From the NCBI RefSeq assembly GCF_028369065.1, contig NZ_JAQNDA010000001.1, positions 124,001 to 188,000 on the forward strand: a stretch of DNA of 64,000 bases, in the 5' to 3' direction. Positions within the stretch are counted from its first letter, which is position 1. Each line of letters begins with the position of its first letter. The position numbers and the translations under genes were made by a program. Origin of the DNA: Marinobacter sp. SS21 (GTDB taxonomy: Bacteria; Pseudomonadota; Gammaproteobacteria; Pseudomonadales; Oleiphilaceae). The notes under the pieces are model-generated. The model saw nothing but the letters and a program-made list of their open reading frames with translations, did no database searches and had not been told where the DNA came from. Positions 42,680-51,695 of the stretch are shown piece by piece.

Positions 42680-43567
42680 TCAGTTTTGATGGCGGTGAAC
42701 GAAGTCGATCAGTGCCTTGGCAGACCGGCGCGGGACTTCCACCATGGGCAGATGCCCGACGCCGCGGAACAGCCGGATATCGGCGTTCGGGGTGACACGA
42801 CGGTAGTAATCCACGCAGCGGGTGGGCGTAATGACGTCCCGGTCGCCCCACTGAACCTGCAGCGGAATGGACTGGCGAGGCAGGTAGCGTGCCGGCGCCA
42901 GACCATCGGCCACCATATCCGCGAAGATGTGGCGGTGGGCGGTGGAGCGCTTGATCAGGTCTGGTCCCAGTAACCCGGCGATGGCCAGGGAGCTGGGGTT
43001 GGGCTTGCCGTTACCCACCGAATTGAACATGCGGTAGACCGCCGTCAGGGAATCCGGGATCAGCACCGCATCCCGGTCGGATTCAAACGGTGCCTCGAGG
43101 TCGACCTCGGCGTGCTCCGGAATGCCCGCGCTGTTCAACACGGTCAGCGAACGGGCGGCAGGTTCCAGCTTGTGGGCCAGAATGGTGGCGATAGCACCGC
43201 CCATGGAGCTGCCCACCAGGTGCACGTTGTCCAGGTGCAGGTCGCTGAGCCAGTTGCGCAGGCGGGCGGCCTGGGTTTCATAGCGATAGCTGGCGTCGGC
43301 ACGGTAATCGCTCTCGCCGAAACCGGGCAGATCGGGTACCAGGATGTGCCAGTGCCGGGGCAGGTGAAGGAGCCACAGCCCCCAGTTTTCTTTCATCGCG
43401 GCGAAGCCGTGGAGCAAGACCACGGTTGGACGTCCGGGTCCCGGTGTGCCCCGTTCCAGCCAAATCATACGGTGTTGGTCCACGAGCCCTTCGCGGCGCT
43501 TGCTCTGCTGCAACCAGCGGTGGCCAGTGCGCGCCAGGGGCCAAAGGTTGGGAGTCGGTACAGTCAC
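42680..43567 (-). CDS. alpha/beta hydrolase
   Basis: A 295-residue alpha/beta-hydrolase. The oxyanion HGF motif is at residues 53-55, the nucleophile Ser121 is in GSSMGG, the acid is in GDRDVITP, and the catalytic His is in GVGHLPMVE. The N-terminal helix could associate with membranes. Such enzymes cleave esters or lipids; the substrate is not known. It is 102 bp downstream of the ExeM/NucH gene on the same strand. Confidence 0.88.
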   Translation of the reverse strand: MTVPTPNLWPLARTGHRWLQQSKRREGLVDQHRMIWLERGTPGPGRPTVVLLHGFAAMKENWGLWLLHLPRHWHILVPDLPGFGESDYRADASYRYETQAARLRNWLSDLHLDNVHLVGSSMGGAIATILAHKLEPAARSLTVLNSAGIPEHAEVDLEAPFESDRDAVLIPDSLTAVYRMFNSVGNGKPNPSSLAIAGLLGPDLIKRSTAHRHIFADMVADGLAPARYLPRQSIPLQVQWGDRDVITPTRCVDYYRRVTPNADIRLFRGVGHLPMVEVPRRSAKALIDFVHRHQN

Positions 43568-43669
43568 GGTTTCGCCTCATACATCGGTTACCGTTTTAGT
43601 GTACAGCTGTGCGGCGAGCTGACGTTGGCTGTTCCGCCCTGGAGTGTCGGTGATGTGGGCAAGTCGGGG

Positions 43670-45448
43670 CTACAGGTCGAGATCGGTGATGACCGGATCG
43701 TGATCGGAACTGCGCCAGGGCACTGGCTCGGTGATGGGGTGCGCCTCGGCCGGCACATCGTTGCCCGCATCGTAGCCGACCTGGTAGCCAAGGGCTCTGG
43801 GTTCGTCGGCGTTGATCGCCCAGATGTGGGTCTGGCGTACCCGCGGCCGCAGGTTGGCGTCGGCCAGGCTGTAATCGAGGGTGCCACTGCGGCCTCGAAA
43901 GCGATAACTGCTGGCGTGGTTCGGACCGGCTGGCAGCAGGTTGCTGTAACCGGCTTGGGCCAGTTGTTGCAGCGGTAGCTCCCGGGCGTAGCTATTGAGG
44001 TCGCCGGTGATCAGGGTGCCAGCATGACCTGGCGGGTGAGCGAGTGTCGCCAGCCACTGGCTGAGCGCCTCGGCGGAGGCCAGGCGGCGCTGGCCAAAGC
44101 AGCCCTGGCCGTCCTGCTGGTCCCGTTGTTCGCCACGGGCATGGCGGCAGCTCTTCGACTTGAGATGAACGACCACGATGGCGACCGTGGCCCCGCCGGA
44201 AGCCGGTTGGAAATGTTGCAGCAGGGGTGGACGGCCCCGCCGCAGCGGAGAGGCGGCCGGTGGCGATTGCGCGGCGCCGACCGGCTGCACCCGGGTGTGG
44301 CGGTACAGCAGGGCCACCCGGATGGCATCGTCGCCGTCATGGCCCCGCCGCTGGATGTAGCGCCACTCCGGGCCCAGAGCCTGGCTCAGCTCGGCGAGGG
44401 CGCTGGCCGGGCCGTAGCCGTCGTTCTCGATTTCCGCGACCGCCGCGATATCGGCCTCGGCCGCGGTCAGCGTGGCCACCAATCGCTGGGTCTGGCGGCT
44501 CAGCTGGTGCTGATTGCGGGCACCGCGGGAGCCGCTGAAGTCACCCGAGTCGCCATTGAAGAAATTACCCAGATTGAGGGTGACCACCCGGATCGTGTTG
44601 CCACCGGGATGGACGGGCGCCGGCTGGCGTGGGTTGGTGTCGTGAAAGTGGGGCATCGCGTCGGGGTGGAGGCGCCACTCGCCGTAGCGGTAGTCCAGTA
44701 CGCCGGTCAGGCCCGTGACTTCGGTGCCGGCCCGCAGCGAATGCTGGAGGCTCAAGCCCCCGGGGGGATAAGGCACGGGCGTTGGAAACGGCTGGCGACG
44801 GCCATCGTCCAGTAGTAGCCGCTGCCGTTGTTGCTGCCGGTGGAGGGCGATGGCCGCCGGACCGGGTGGGAGCAGCTGGGTGGGCACCGGTTGCAGCGCC
44901 GGTGCCAGGGTTAGGGCGCCGTAGCGATGAAGGTCGAAGTGATCGATGACCACCAGGGGTGAGGTCACGGTGACCCGCATGCCTTCCAGGGCTTCCCGCG
45001 CCGCTGGTTCGGGCCAGGGCAGTGACAGCGGCACCGGCTCCGGAAGCGCCCCGTCACCGCAGGCTATGACTGAGGTGACCGAAGTCAGCTCGGTCAGATC
45101 ATGGTATTCCTGCACCGTGCCGGTAACCCGCACCCGCTGACCGGTCCGGGGCGACGGCCGGTTGCTGTAGACAAATAGGGCGTCGGAGGTGGCTGGGTCG
45201 GCGTCGGCAGCGGCATCCGTCTGTTGCAGAAAAAAGCCCCCCAGGCCCCCTCGTTGACTGGCGTCGAAGGTTACAATGCCTTCCACAATAACCCGCTCGC
45301 CAACCATTGGCGAGTGTGGACCGCTGCCCTGAATGGCGGCGATGGGCTCGGCGGGCCGGCCGCAGTCGGCAGCCAGTGCCGGGCTGGGGCTCAGCAGGAT
45401 CAGGGCGAGCAGTGTTGAGCGTGGGCTGGCAGGGATGGCCATGATCAT
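43670..45448 (-). CDS. ExeM/NucH family extracellular endonuclease
   Basis: A 592-residue secreted nuclease: signal peptide (cleaved near ALAAD), an OB-fold-like region (residues about 45-130), then an endonuclease/exonuclease/phosphatase domain with VVTLNLGNFFN, AEIENDGYG, HLKSKSC, GDLNSYARE and the terminal SSDHDPV motif. ExeM-type enzymes degrade extracellular DNA for nutrition or biofilm release. A C-terminal anchor is absent. ATG at 45442 is an alternative start. Confidence 0.92.
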   Translation of the reverse strand: MIMAIPASPRSTLLALILLSPSPALAADCGRPAEPIAAIQGSGPHSPMVGERVIVEGIVTFDASQRGGLGGFFLQQTDAAADADPATSDALFVYSNRPSPRTGQRVRVTGTVQEYHDLTELTSVTSVIACGDGALPEPVPLSLPWPEPAAREALEGMRVTVTSPLVVIDHFDLHRYGALTLAPALQPVPTQLLPPGPAAIALHRQQQRQRLLLDDGRRQPFPTPVPYPPGGLSLQHSLRAGTEVTGLTGVLDYRYGEWRLHPDAMPHFHDTNPRQPAPVHPGGNTIRVVTLNLGNFFNGDSGDFSGSRGARNQHQLSRQTQRLVATLTAAEADIAAVAEIENDGYGPASALAELSQALGPEWRYIQRRGHDGDDAIRVALLYRHTRVQPVGAAQSPPAASPLRRGRPPLLQHFQPASGGATVAIVVVHLKSKSCRHARGEQRDQQDGQGCFGQRRLASAEALSQWLATLAHPPGHAGTLITGDLNSYARELPLQQLAQAGYSNLLPAGPNHASSYRFRGRSGTLDYSLADANLRPRVRQTHIWAINADEPRALGYQVGYDAGNDVPAEAHPITEPVPWRSSDHDPVITDLDL

Positions 45449-45539
45449 CCAGGGTGTTGGCTGTTACGGGATTGATGGTCGGTGAAGGGTAACCGCGGTC
45501 GTTCGGACGGCGGACGGTATCACAATGGAGTTGCAGCTA

Positions 45540-45953
45540 ATGAGTAACATGCTCTGGGTTTTGGTGGTAGTGGCACTTTTAGTGGCAGGCTTGGTCTGGT
45601 TCCAGCACACGCGTATGGATCGCACGTTACAGACGCTGGTCGCCAGCGGTTTTGAGGTGTCCCGGCAGTGGCGTTCCAACGTGATGGTGGTGGTGGACGA
45701 CCGCAGCGGCCGGCTGGCGCTGGTATGGCCAAACCGCTACCGGGTACTGTCGGCGGAGCAGTTGGTGGCGGTGGAGGTGGATGCCCGGGAAATGGAGGCT
45801 GCCCGATACCGCTACCGGCTGGTGCTGAAGTTCGATCACCCAGAATTCCGCGAAGTGGGCTTGGCCCTGCACCAGCGCGGCGACCGCGCCAGACTGTGGG
45901 CACGGGAACTGCTGGCCTGGCGCGACCAGCATCGGCGCGCCGTGGACGATTAG
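45540..45953 (+). CDS. hypothetical membrane-anchored protein
   Basis: A 137-residue protein with one N-terminal membrane helix (residues 4-22) and a basic soluble domain. No family recognised. GGAG lies 9 bp before the ATG at 45540; ATG at 45525 is possible. It overlaps the convergent WYL regulator gene by 4 bp. Confidence 0.7.
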   Translation: MSNMLWVLVVVALLVAGLVWFQHTRMDRTLQTLVASGFEVSRQWRSNVMVVVDDRSGRLALVWPNRYRVLSAEQLVAVEVDAREMEAARYRYRLVLKFDHPEFREVGLALHQRGDRARLWARELLAWRDQHRRAVDD

Positions 45954-46852
45954 CAGGGCGCGGGCTGAGGGGACTTGAGCGCGGGCTCGTGTGGCTCCGG
46001 CATTGCATCGGAGCTTTCGGCCAGTTCCAGGGGGAACTGCAGCGGGTCCACCGACACCCCTGACACCGGTATGCCCAGCTGGCTGAGAACATGCGAACGC
46101 AACGCCGCACGGATGGGCAACGCCAGCCGCTGCTCCACCATGCCGTAGTCCTGGGCGACCACGGCCTGTTGGTGGGGCGTGAGGCGGCGGTCTGGGCGGA
46201 ACACCAGGGTGATGGTGCGGCTCCATTGCTGATCCTGCGAGGCACTGCGGCTCGCCCGCTCGCTCAGCAGTTTCGGGTTGCCCCGAAAGCGGGTGAGCTG
46301 GAAATCCCGGTACTGCTGCTGGCGGTCGCACCAGCCCCGTGCGAACCACTGGCTGCCGCTGCACACCAGGGTGTGGGGTGACAGCACGCAGCTTTCCGCT
46401 TGTGGTTGATGCAGCGAGGCGTAATCGAGGGCCAGTTTGCGGCCCTGCCGAGTCGCGGCGATGACCGCCCGTACCACTTCCGGGTTGCCCTGGTGGCAGG
46501 GCAGGCGCACGACAGCGCTGGCCGGCAGGCGAATGTCCAGCGACTCGAAGGTCTGGCTCAGGCTGTCATGGCGACTCATCAGCTCCAGGTATTCGTCGGC
46601 TGCGCCCTCGGTGACCCTGGGCTTGAAGGCGGCCGAGGGAACATACCCCTTACGGTGGCGATCGTAATCCAGGTTGCCCGGAGCCACGTCCCGCAGGTAC
46701 ATGTTGATGTCCTTGGACGCTTGTTGCCGACCAATGCCAAATCCATGACAGATGTGGTTGGTGGTGAGTCGTCCTTCCCAGAGGGCGATGATTTCGATCA
46801 GGCGGTAGCGCAGCAGCAGATCCCACCGGATGGGCCATTCCGTTTTTTTCAT
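45950..46852 (-). CDS. WYL-domain regulator of BrxR/CapW-like type
   Basis: A 300-residue regulator. The N-terminal winged helix reads RYRLIEIIALWEGRLTTNHI and then FGIGRQQASKDINMYL, the pattern of BrxR/CapW-type repressors that guard phage-defence operons. The WYL domain spans about 115-195 and a WCX-type C-terminal domain 205-285. No BREX, CBASS or other defence gene lies within 10 kb on either side here. It may regulate a remote locus or itself. A 10-bp direct repeat at 46951-46970, about 100 bp upstream, could be a binding site. Confidence 0.85.
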   Translation of the reverse strand: MKKTEWPIRWDLLLRYRLIEIIALWEGRLTTNHICHGFGIGRQQASKDINMYLRDVAPGNLDYDRHRKGYVPSAAFKPRVTEGAADEYLELMSRHDSLSQTFESLDIRLPASAVVRLPCHQGNPEVVRAVIAATRQGRKLALDYASLHQPQAESCVLSPHTLVCSGSQWFARGWCDRQQQYRDFQLTRFRGNPKLLSERASRSASQDQQWSRTITLVFRPDRRLTPHQQAVVAQDYGMVEQRLALPIRAALRSHVLSQLGIPVSGVSVDPLQFPLELAESSDAMPEPHEPALKSPQPAPC

Positions 46853-46950
46853 GTCGCTCGGCTCGTTGATTCGGCAGATACAGGGCTCCCAACCCCAAAG
46901 ATTCGCTTCATGGTACCGCTTCGGAGAACTGGCGTGGGTTACGTCGCCTT

Positions 46951-46970
46951 AATGTAAAACAATGTCAAAC
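46951..46970. promoter_or_regulatory. 10-bp direct repeat between WYL and MarR genes
   Basis: AATGTAAAAC and AATGTCAAAC are adjacent and match at 9 of 10 positions, in the 275-bp gap between the divergent WYL and MarR genes. They may be an operator. The gap also holds a -10-like TACTAT at 47065-47070. Confidence 0.4.
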
Positions 46971-47127
46971 AGCGGGCGCCCCGGCGCTTTCAGGCCGGCG
47001 GGCTCTCGGTAAATGCGGATGCCGGATGAGATGCCTATTCTGTTTTCATGGCAATAATTAGCTTACTATTGGTGAATCCATTGTTTCGGGTTCAAATCAA
47101 TTTTTTGGTGTTGCGGAGTACCACCCT

Positions 47128-47553
47128 ATGAGAGACCAGTTTCCCTTTGCCGTCGCCCGAGTAACCCGCCGTTGGCGCAAGCTGCTGGACGAACGACTGA
47201 AGGATCTGGGGGTCACCCAGGCGCGCTGGACCACCATGGTCTACCTGCAGAAGGGCGGCGAGGGCCTGACCCAGCGTGAACTGGCCAGTCTGATGGCAAT
47301 CGAGAACCCTACCCTGGTGCGCCTGCTCGACAGCCTGGAGGGGCAGGGGCTGATTGAGCGTCGGCCCTGCCAGCACGATCGCCGCGCCCGACGGCTGTTC
47401 CTGACGGAATCCGGCGAACGCTTCATGGATGACCTGAACGACCGGGCCCAGGCGCTGCGCGAGGAAATGCTGGCCGGTATTGGCGATGACGAGATCGAAT
47501 GTGCGCTGCAGGTGTTCCAGAAAATCATGGTAAACGCGGAACGTCAGCAGTAA
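47128..47553 (+). CDS. MarR family transcriptional regulator
   Basis: A 141-residue winged-helix regulator of the MarR/SlyA type. The recognition region is LTQRELASLMAIENPTLVRLLDSLEGQGLI, followed by the wing with DRRARRLFLT. It sits directly before a DHA2-type multidrug transporter, which it most likely controls. An imperfect inverted repeat (ATTGGTGAATCC and GGGTTCAAATCAAT) spans 47067-47102, just upstream of its start. Confidence 0.92.
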   Translation: MRDQFPFAVARVTRRWRKLLDERLKDLGVTQARWTTMVYLQKGGEGLTQRELASLMAIENPTLVRLLDSLEGQGLIERRPCQHDRRARRLFLTESGERFMDDLNDRAQALREEMLAGIGDDEIECALQVFQKIMVNAERQQ

Positions 47554-47644
47554 GCGTTCGCCGGCCAGGGGAGGCAGGATTCTGAGCGGCAATACGGTCG
47601 AGGCACTGAAAGCCCGCCACGGCGATCGCTGGCGCTGGCTGGCG

Positions 47645-48973
47645 GTGTGCACGGTGATGCTGGGCACCATGGCGACGGTGCTCAGCGCCACCGTGGTCAA
47701 CGTCGCGTTGCCGGATATCATGTCCGAGTTCGGCATTCGTCAGGGCACCGCCCATTGGTTGGCAACTGGCTTCATTGCCGCCATGACCACCACCATGCTG
47801 GCGTCGAGTTGGCTGCTGGATCATTTCGGCCTACGCAAGACGCTGATGGTCGCCATGTCGGCTTTTTCATTGGTTTCGGTCCTGGGCGGCTTCAGCGCCA
47901 ATGCCGAGAGCCTGATCGCCGCCCGTATTGCCCAGGGCGCGTTGGCCGGACTGATGCAGCCCATGGCCATGTACCTGGTGTTCCGGGTGTTCCCCCGTGA
48001 GCGCCGGGGCCAGGCCATGGGTATCTATGGCCTGGGCGTCATCCTGGCGCCGGCCCTGGGTCCGGTGCTGGGCGGCTTCCTGGTGGATCAGCTGGACTGG
48101 CGCTATGTCATGTTCGCACCGGCACCGATCACGGTGCTGGGGGTGTTCATGGCGTGGCGGTTCCTGCCGCTGCCGGTTGCCCGTCCGGCGCCCTACCCCT
48201 TCGATCTGATGGGGCTGCTGTGCCTCGGGCTGGCGGTGGCGGCCAGCCTGGATGCTCTCAACCGTCTGCAATCCCATCTGGCCACGCGCAGTGGGATAGC
48301 GCTGGAGGCGGGGCTGGCGATATTGGCTCTGTTGGCGTTCATTATCCGTGAACGCCGCACTGACCACCCGTTGTTGAAGTTGAGTCTGTTGCGGCGGCCG
48401 TCTTTCGTCTATGCCAACATCGGTGCCCTGGCACTGGGCTTGTCGCTGTTTGGCTCTACTTACCTGATCCCATTGTTCGTGCAGACCGCGTTGAGTTACT
48501 CGGCCACCGACGCCGGCTTACTGATGTTGCCCGCCGGTATTGCCCTGGGGCTGACCTTCCCGCTGGCCGGGCGTATGGCCGACCGCTACAGCGCCCGTGC
48601 GCTGATCGTGCTGGGTATCGGGCTGTTCACCTTGTCGGCGCTGCTGTTTGCGGTGTCGGAGCTGACCCTGGCGTTCGGTTGGCTGGCACTGTGGGCGGTG
48701 CTTGGGCGCATCGGATTAGGCTTCATGCTGCCGGCGCTGTCCACCGGTGGCCTGAACCCGTTGCCAGTGGAGGAGCTGGGGGCAGGCTCCAGTGTCATCA
48801 ACTTCACCCGTCAGCTGGGTGGGGCCTACGGCATCAACGCTGTGGCGCTGACCCTGGAGTTTGGTGAGCACAGCGGCGGCCTGCCTAGCCTTTCCGCCTT
48901 TCACACCGCCTGGTGGCTGGTGGCGGTGTTCGTGGCCCTGGCCATCATTCCGGTGTGGCGGATGCGGGCGTGA
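47645..48973 (+). CDS. MFS multidrug transporter, DHA2/EmrB type
   Basis: A proton-driven drug exporter with about 12-14 membrane helices. Motif LDHFGLRKTL (motif A) and the helix 1 text SATVVNVALPDI are typical of the EmrB branch. The GTG at 47645 is the first conventional start, giving 442 residues, but it has no ribosome site and cuts into helix 1. The frame is open upstream and GGGGAGG (47568-47574) lies 7 bp before a CTG at 47582 that would add 21 residues (LSGNTVEALKARHGDRWRWLA). The real start is probably there. The gene pairs with the MarR regulator. Confidence 0.9.
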   Translation: MCTVMLGTMATVLSATVVNVALPDIMSEFGIRQGTAHWLATGFIAAMTTTMLASSWLLDHFGLRKTLMVAMSAFSLVSVLGGFSANAESLIAARIAQGALAGLMQPMAMYLVFRVFPRERRGQAMGIYGLGVILAPALGPVLGGFLVDQLDWRYVMFAPAPITVLGVFMAWRFLPLPVARPAPYPFDLMGLLCLGLAVAASLDALNRLQSHLATRSGIALEAGLAILALLAFIIRERRTDHPLLKLSLLRRPSFVYANIGALALGLSLFGSTYLIPLFVQTALSYSATDAGLLMLPAGIALGLTFPLAGRMADRYSARALIVLGIGLFTLSALLFAVSELTLAFGWLALWAVLGRIGLGFMLPALSTGGLNPLPVEELGAGSSVINFTRQLGGAYGINAVALTLEFGEHSGGLPSLSAFHTAWWLVAVFVALAIIPVWRMRA

Positions 48974-49002
48974 TTGCGTTTGCGCCGGCGGTGTCGTTAC
49001 AA

Positions 49003-49190
49003 TACAGCTCCTCTCGGGGGAGTAGCCTTCGCCGGCCCTGGTGGTCGGCGGGTAATGGTCAACACACTTGGAGCTCATCTCCATGGCCATTACGTCCACG
49101 CGGCAATTGCAGCGGGGATTGGCAAGACCTGGGACAGCACCATCTGCCGTGGGCGGACGATGGCGTTGTCTCATGTCTGGTAGTCCGCCC
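49003..49190 (+). ncRNA. yybP-ykoY manganese riboswitch
   Basis: The leader contains the class hallmarks: GGGGAGTAGCC at 49017-49027, TGGTCAACA about 30 nt later, and the second loop AAGACC...AGCACCATCTGCC. A perfect 8-bp pair GGGCGGAC (49151-49158) and GTCCGCCC (49183-49190) ends just before the ribosome site GGAG of the next gene, so it can act as the expression platform. Manganese binding to this class turns on exporter genes. The downstream gene is a GDT1/UPF0016 protein, as expected. Confidence 0.9.
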
Positions 49191-49202
49191 TGGAGTGTTC
49201 TG

Positions 49203-49763
49203 ATGGAAGCTTTTCTCGCGTCATCACTGGCGGTATTCATTGCCGAGATCGGTGACAAGACCCAACTGCTGTCGCTGTTTCTGATTGGCCGGTTTGCCCG
49301 GCGCACGCCTATCATTCTGGGTATTCTGGTGGCGACCCTGCTCAATCATGCGCTGTCGGCGTGGCTTGGCGCCTGGGTGGCAAGCTGGTTGCCGCCGGCC
49401 TGGCTGCCCTGGATCCTGACGCTCAGCTTTGTCGCCATTGCGCTGTGGCTTTTGATCCCCGACCAGGATGACAATGACGACTCCGGATTCCTGGGCCTGG
49501 GCGCTTTTGTCGCCACCACGGTGCTGTTTTTCCTGGCGGAGATTGGCGACAAGACCCAGATTGCCACCGTGGTACTGGCGGCCCGCTTCAGCGAGACGTT
49601 GTGGGTGATTGTCGGCACCACCGTTGGTATGCTTGCAGCCAACGTACCGGTTATCATGGCCGGTAAATGGCTGATGGCGCGGTTGCCGCTGGCGACCGCC
49701 CGCATCGGCGCCAGTGCCCTGTTCCTGGTACTGGCGGCGGTCACGGTTTGGTCAACGAATTAA
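49203..49763 (+). CDS. TMEM165/GDT1 (UPF0016) family manganese exporter
   Basis: A 186-residue membrane protein with six helices in two repeats. Each repeat carries the family motif EIGDKT (residues 15-20 and 113-118), which binds divalent cations. Bacterial members (MneA/MntX-like) export Mn2+. A yybP-ykoY riboswitch in its leader supports this. The start at 49203 follows GGAG with a 7-nt gap. An ATG at 49068 would translate across the riboswitch and is rejected. Confidence 0.93.
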   Translation: MEAFLASSLAVFIAEIGDKTQLLSLFLIGRFARRTPIILGILVATLLNHALSAWLGAWVASWLPPAWLPWILTLSFVAIALWLLIPDQDDNDDSGFLGLGAFVATTVLFFLAEIGDKTQIATVVLAARFSETLWVIVGTTVGMLAANVPVIMAGKWLMARLPLATARIGASALFLVLAAVTVWSTN

Positions 49764-49833
49764 CCAGACGGGACACTTGACCGTCAGGACATGCGCGAAC
49801 GAGGGGGCGGATCGCCCTCCGGACAAGGTGATT

Positions 49834-50889
49834 ATGGCGTTGAAACAACACTGGATTGGACTCGGCCTGGCCCTGCTGCTGATGCCAGGCGGCCTGGTGC
49901 TGGCCGATGCCGGCGCCAGTGCGCCCATGGCCGAGGCGGTAGCGGCCGAGCGCAGGGTGCCGCTCCTCAGCCTCGATGGCGATATCGCCGGTGACCTCAA
50001 GGCGCATCGGACCCGCTATGAGGATACCTTTGCCGAGCTCGGCAACCGCCTCAGCTTGGGCTACCTGGAACTGGTCAAGGCCAATCCGGGGGTAGACCCA
50101 TGGCTGCCCGGCGAGGGCACCACCATCACCCTGCCACGGCAGTATGTGATGCCGGAAACCGAGCGTGACGGCATCGTGGTGAACCTGGCGGAGTACCGCC
50201 TGTACTATTTCCGCGATGGCGGCGTTGAGGTCTACCCGGTGGGCGTCGGCACCGAGGAGAATCCGTCGCCACTGACCAACGCGACCGTCACCATGAGCCT
50301 GAAATCACCGGCCTGGTATCCACCCAAGAGTATTCGCGCCGAATACGCCGCGTCCGGGGACTACCTGCCGGCCATGATCCCGCCGGGACCGGACAACCCC
50401 CTGGGGCCCTTTGCCCTGTTGCTGAGCGAATCGGGCTATCTGATCCACGGCACCAACAAGCGTTTTGGCGTGGGTATGCAGGTCAGCCACGGCTGTTTTC
50501 GGATGTATAACGAAGACATCAGCTACCTGGCCGGCGAGGTTGCCAGCGGTACCTCGGTGCAGGTCATTCACCAGCCGGTGAAGGTTGGCGTCAGTGGCAA
50601 CGAGATCTGGCTGGAAGTGCATCGCCCCAAAGAAAACTACGACGAAGCGGATCGTGACCGCCTGTGGCAGACGGTATCGACGCGGCTGGCGCGCTTGCGG
50701 GATGAAATGCCGGACATTGAACTGCAGCGCCAGGCGGTGGAGTTGGCGGTGGACCAGGGCGATGGCCTGCCCCGCCTTATCGGTGAGCGGCTGACCCGGG
50801 TGGCCGCGGAAGAGCACCGTCACGATGGTCCTGCCGACCGTCGCCCTGCCCAGGACACCCAACCGACCAGTCCGCAGCTCTGGTTTTGA
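49834..50889 (+). CDS. L,D-transpeptidase (YkuD family), periplasmic
   Basis: A 351-residue exported L,D-transpeptidase: signal peptide (1-25), a LysM-like stretch (residues 65-105, GYLELVKANPGVDPWLPGEG) and the YkuD domain (112-270). Catalytic His205 lies in HGTN and the Cys221 nucleophile in SHGCFRM. Such enzymes form 3-3 crosslinks or attach lipoproteins to peptidoglycan. The C-terminal tail is long and charged. The start at 49834 follows AAGGTG. A second L,D-transpeptidase lies at 54584-55120. Confidence 0.93.
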   Translation: MALKQHWIGLGLALLLMPGGLVLADAGASAPMAEAVAAERRVPLLSLDGDIAGDLKAHRTRYEDTFAELGNRLSLGYLELVKANPGVDPWLPGEGTTITLPRQYVMPETERDGIVVNLAEYRLYYFRDGGVEVYPVGVGTEENPSPLTNATVTMSLKSPAWYPPKSIRAEYAASGDYLPAMIPPGPDNPLGPFALLLSESGYLIHGTNKRFGVGMQVSHGCFRMYNEDISYLAGEVASGTSVQVIHQPVKVGVSGNEIWLEVHRPKENYDEADRDRLWQTVSTRLARLRDEMPDIELQRQAVELAVDQGDGLPRLIGERLTRVAAEEHRHDGPADRRPAQDTQPTSPQLWF

Positions 50890-50916
50890 GGCGCTGCGGA
50901 GCAAGGAGCATCCCCC

Positions 50917-51669
50917 ATGACACGTAATATCCTGATTACCGGGGCCAGTTCCGGCCTCGGCGCCGGTATGGCGCGGGAATTCGCCGCCCGCGGCAACAAC
51001 CTGGCGTTGTGTGCCCGGCGCCTGGAACAGCTGGAAGCGCTGCGTGCGGAACTTCTCCAGGCCCACCCGGGTCTGACCATCTGTGTGCGGGCGTTGGACG
51101 TGGACGATCATGACCAGGTGTTCGAGGTGTTCCACGCCCTGCACAAGGAACTTGGCAGCCTGGACCGCATCATCGTCAACGCCGGCGTCGGCAAGGGCCA
51201 GCCGCTGGGGACGGGAAGGTTCCACGCCAACCGGCAGACCGCCGAGACCAATTTCGTCTCCGCGCTGGCGCAAATGGAAGCGGCCATGGAAATTTTCCGC
51301 GCCCAGAACCATGGTCACCTGGTTACGGTGTCATCGGTGACCGCGGTCCGCGGTATGCCGCAGAACGTCACCACCTACGCCGCCACCAAGGCCGGCCTGG
51401 CGGCCTTGTCGGAAGGTTTGCGGGTGGAGTTGGCGAAGAAGAAGTCGCCGATTCGGGTAACCACCCTGTATCCGGGCTATATTCGTACTGCGATCAACGA
51501 AAAAGTGAAGAACACCCCGTTTATCGTGGACACCCAAACCGGCTGTGCCGCCATGGTCAAGGCCATTGAAAGCGAAAAGCCGGAACTGTTTGTGCCGGGC
51601 TGGCCATGGACTCCGCTTGGCTTCGTGCTCAAACGACTTCCGGTTTCGGTGCTGGCCCGCCTGTTCTGA
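50917..51669 (+). CDS. short-chain dehydrogenase/reductase
   Basis: A 250-residue classical SDR. TGASSGLG binds the cofactor (residues 8-15), NAG follows at about 90, and Ser/Tyr/Lys of the active site are in VSSVT and YAATK. The C-terminal segment (PWTPLGFVLKRLPVSVLARLF) is hydrophobic and may touch the membrane. Substrate unknown. It is 27 bp after the transpeptidase gene and is followed by the NfeD gene after 26 bp, suggesting one transcript. Confidence 0.88.
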   Translation: MTRNILITGASSGLGAGMAREFAARGNNLALCARRLEQLEALRAELLQAHPGLTICVRALDVDDHDQVFEVFHALHKELGSLDRIIVNAGVGKGQPLGTGRFHANRQTAETNFVSALAQMEAAMEIFRAQNHGHLVTVSSVTAVRGMPQNVTTYAATKAGLAALSEGLRVELAKKKSPIRVTTLYPGYIRTAINEKVKNTPFIVDTQTGCAAMVKAIESEKPELFVPGWPWTPLGFVLKRLPVSVLARLF

Positions 51670-51695
51670 TCGGTCCACGATCTGGGGAAGGTGAT

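Noticed and set aside
49068..49202. Upstream start of the UPF0016 gene
   Set aside because: It would translate through the riboswitch; ATG 49203 has a ribosome site and gives the family N-terminus.
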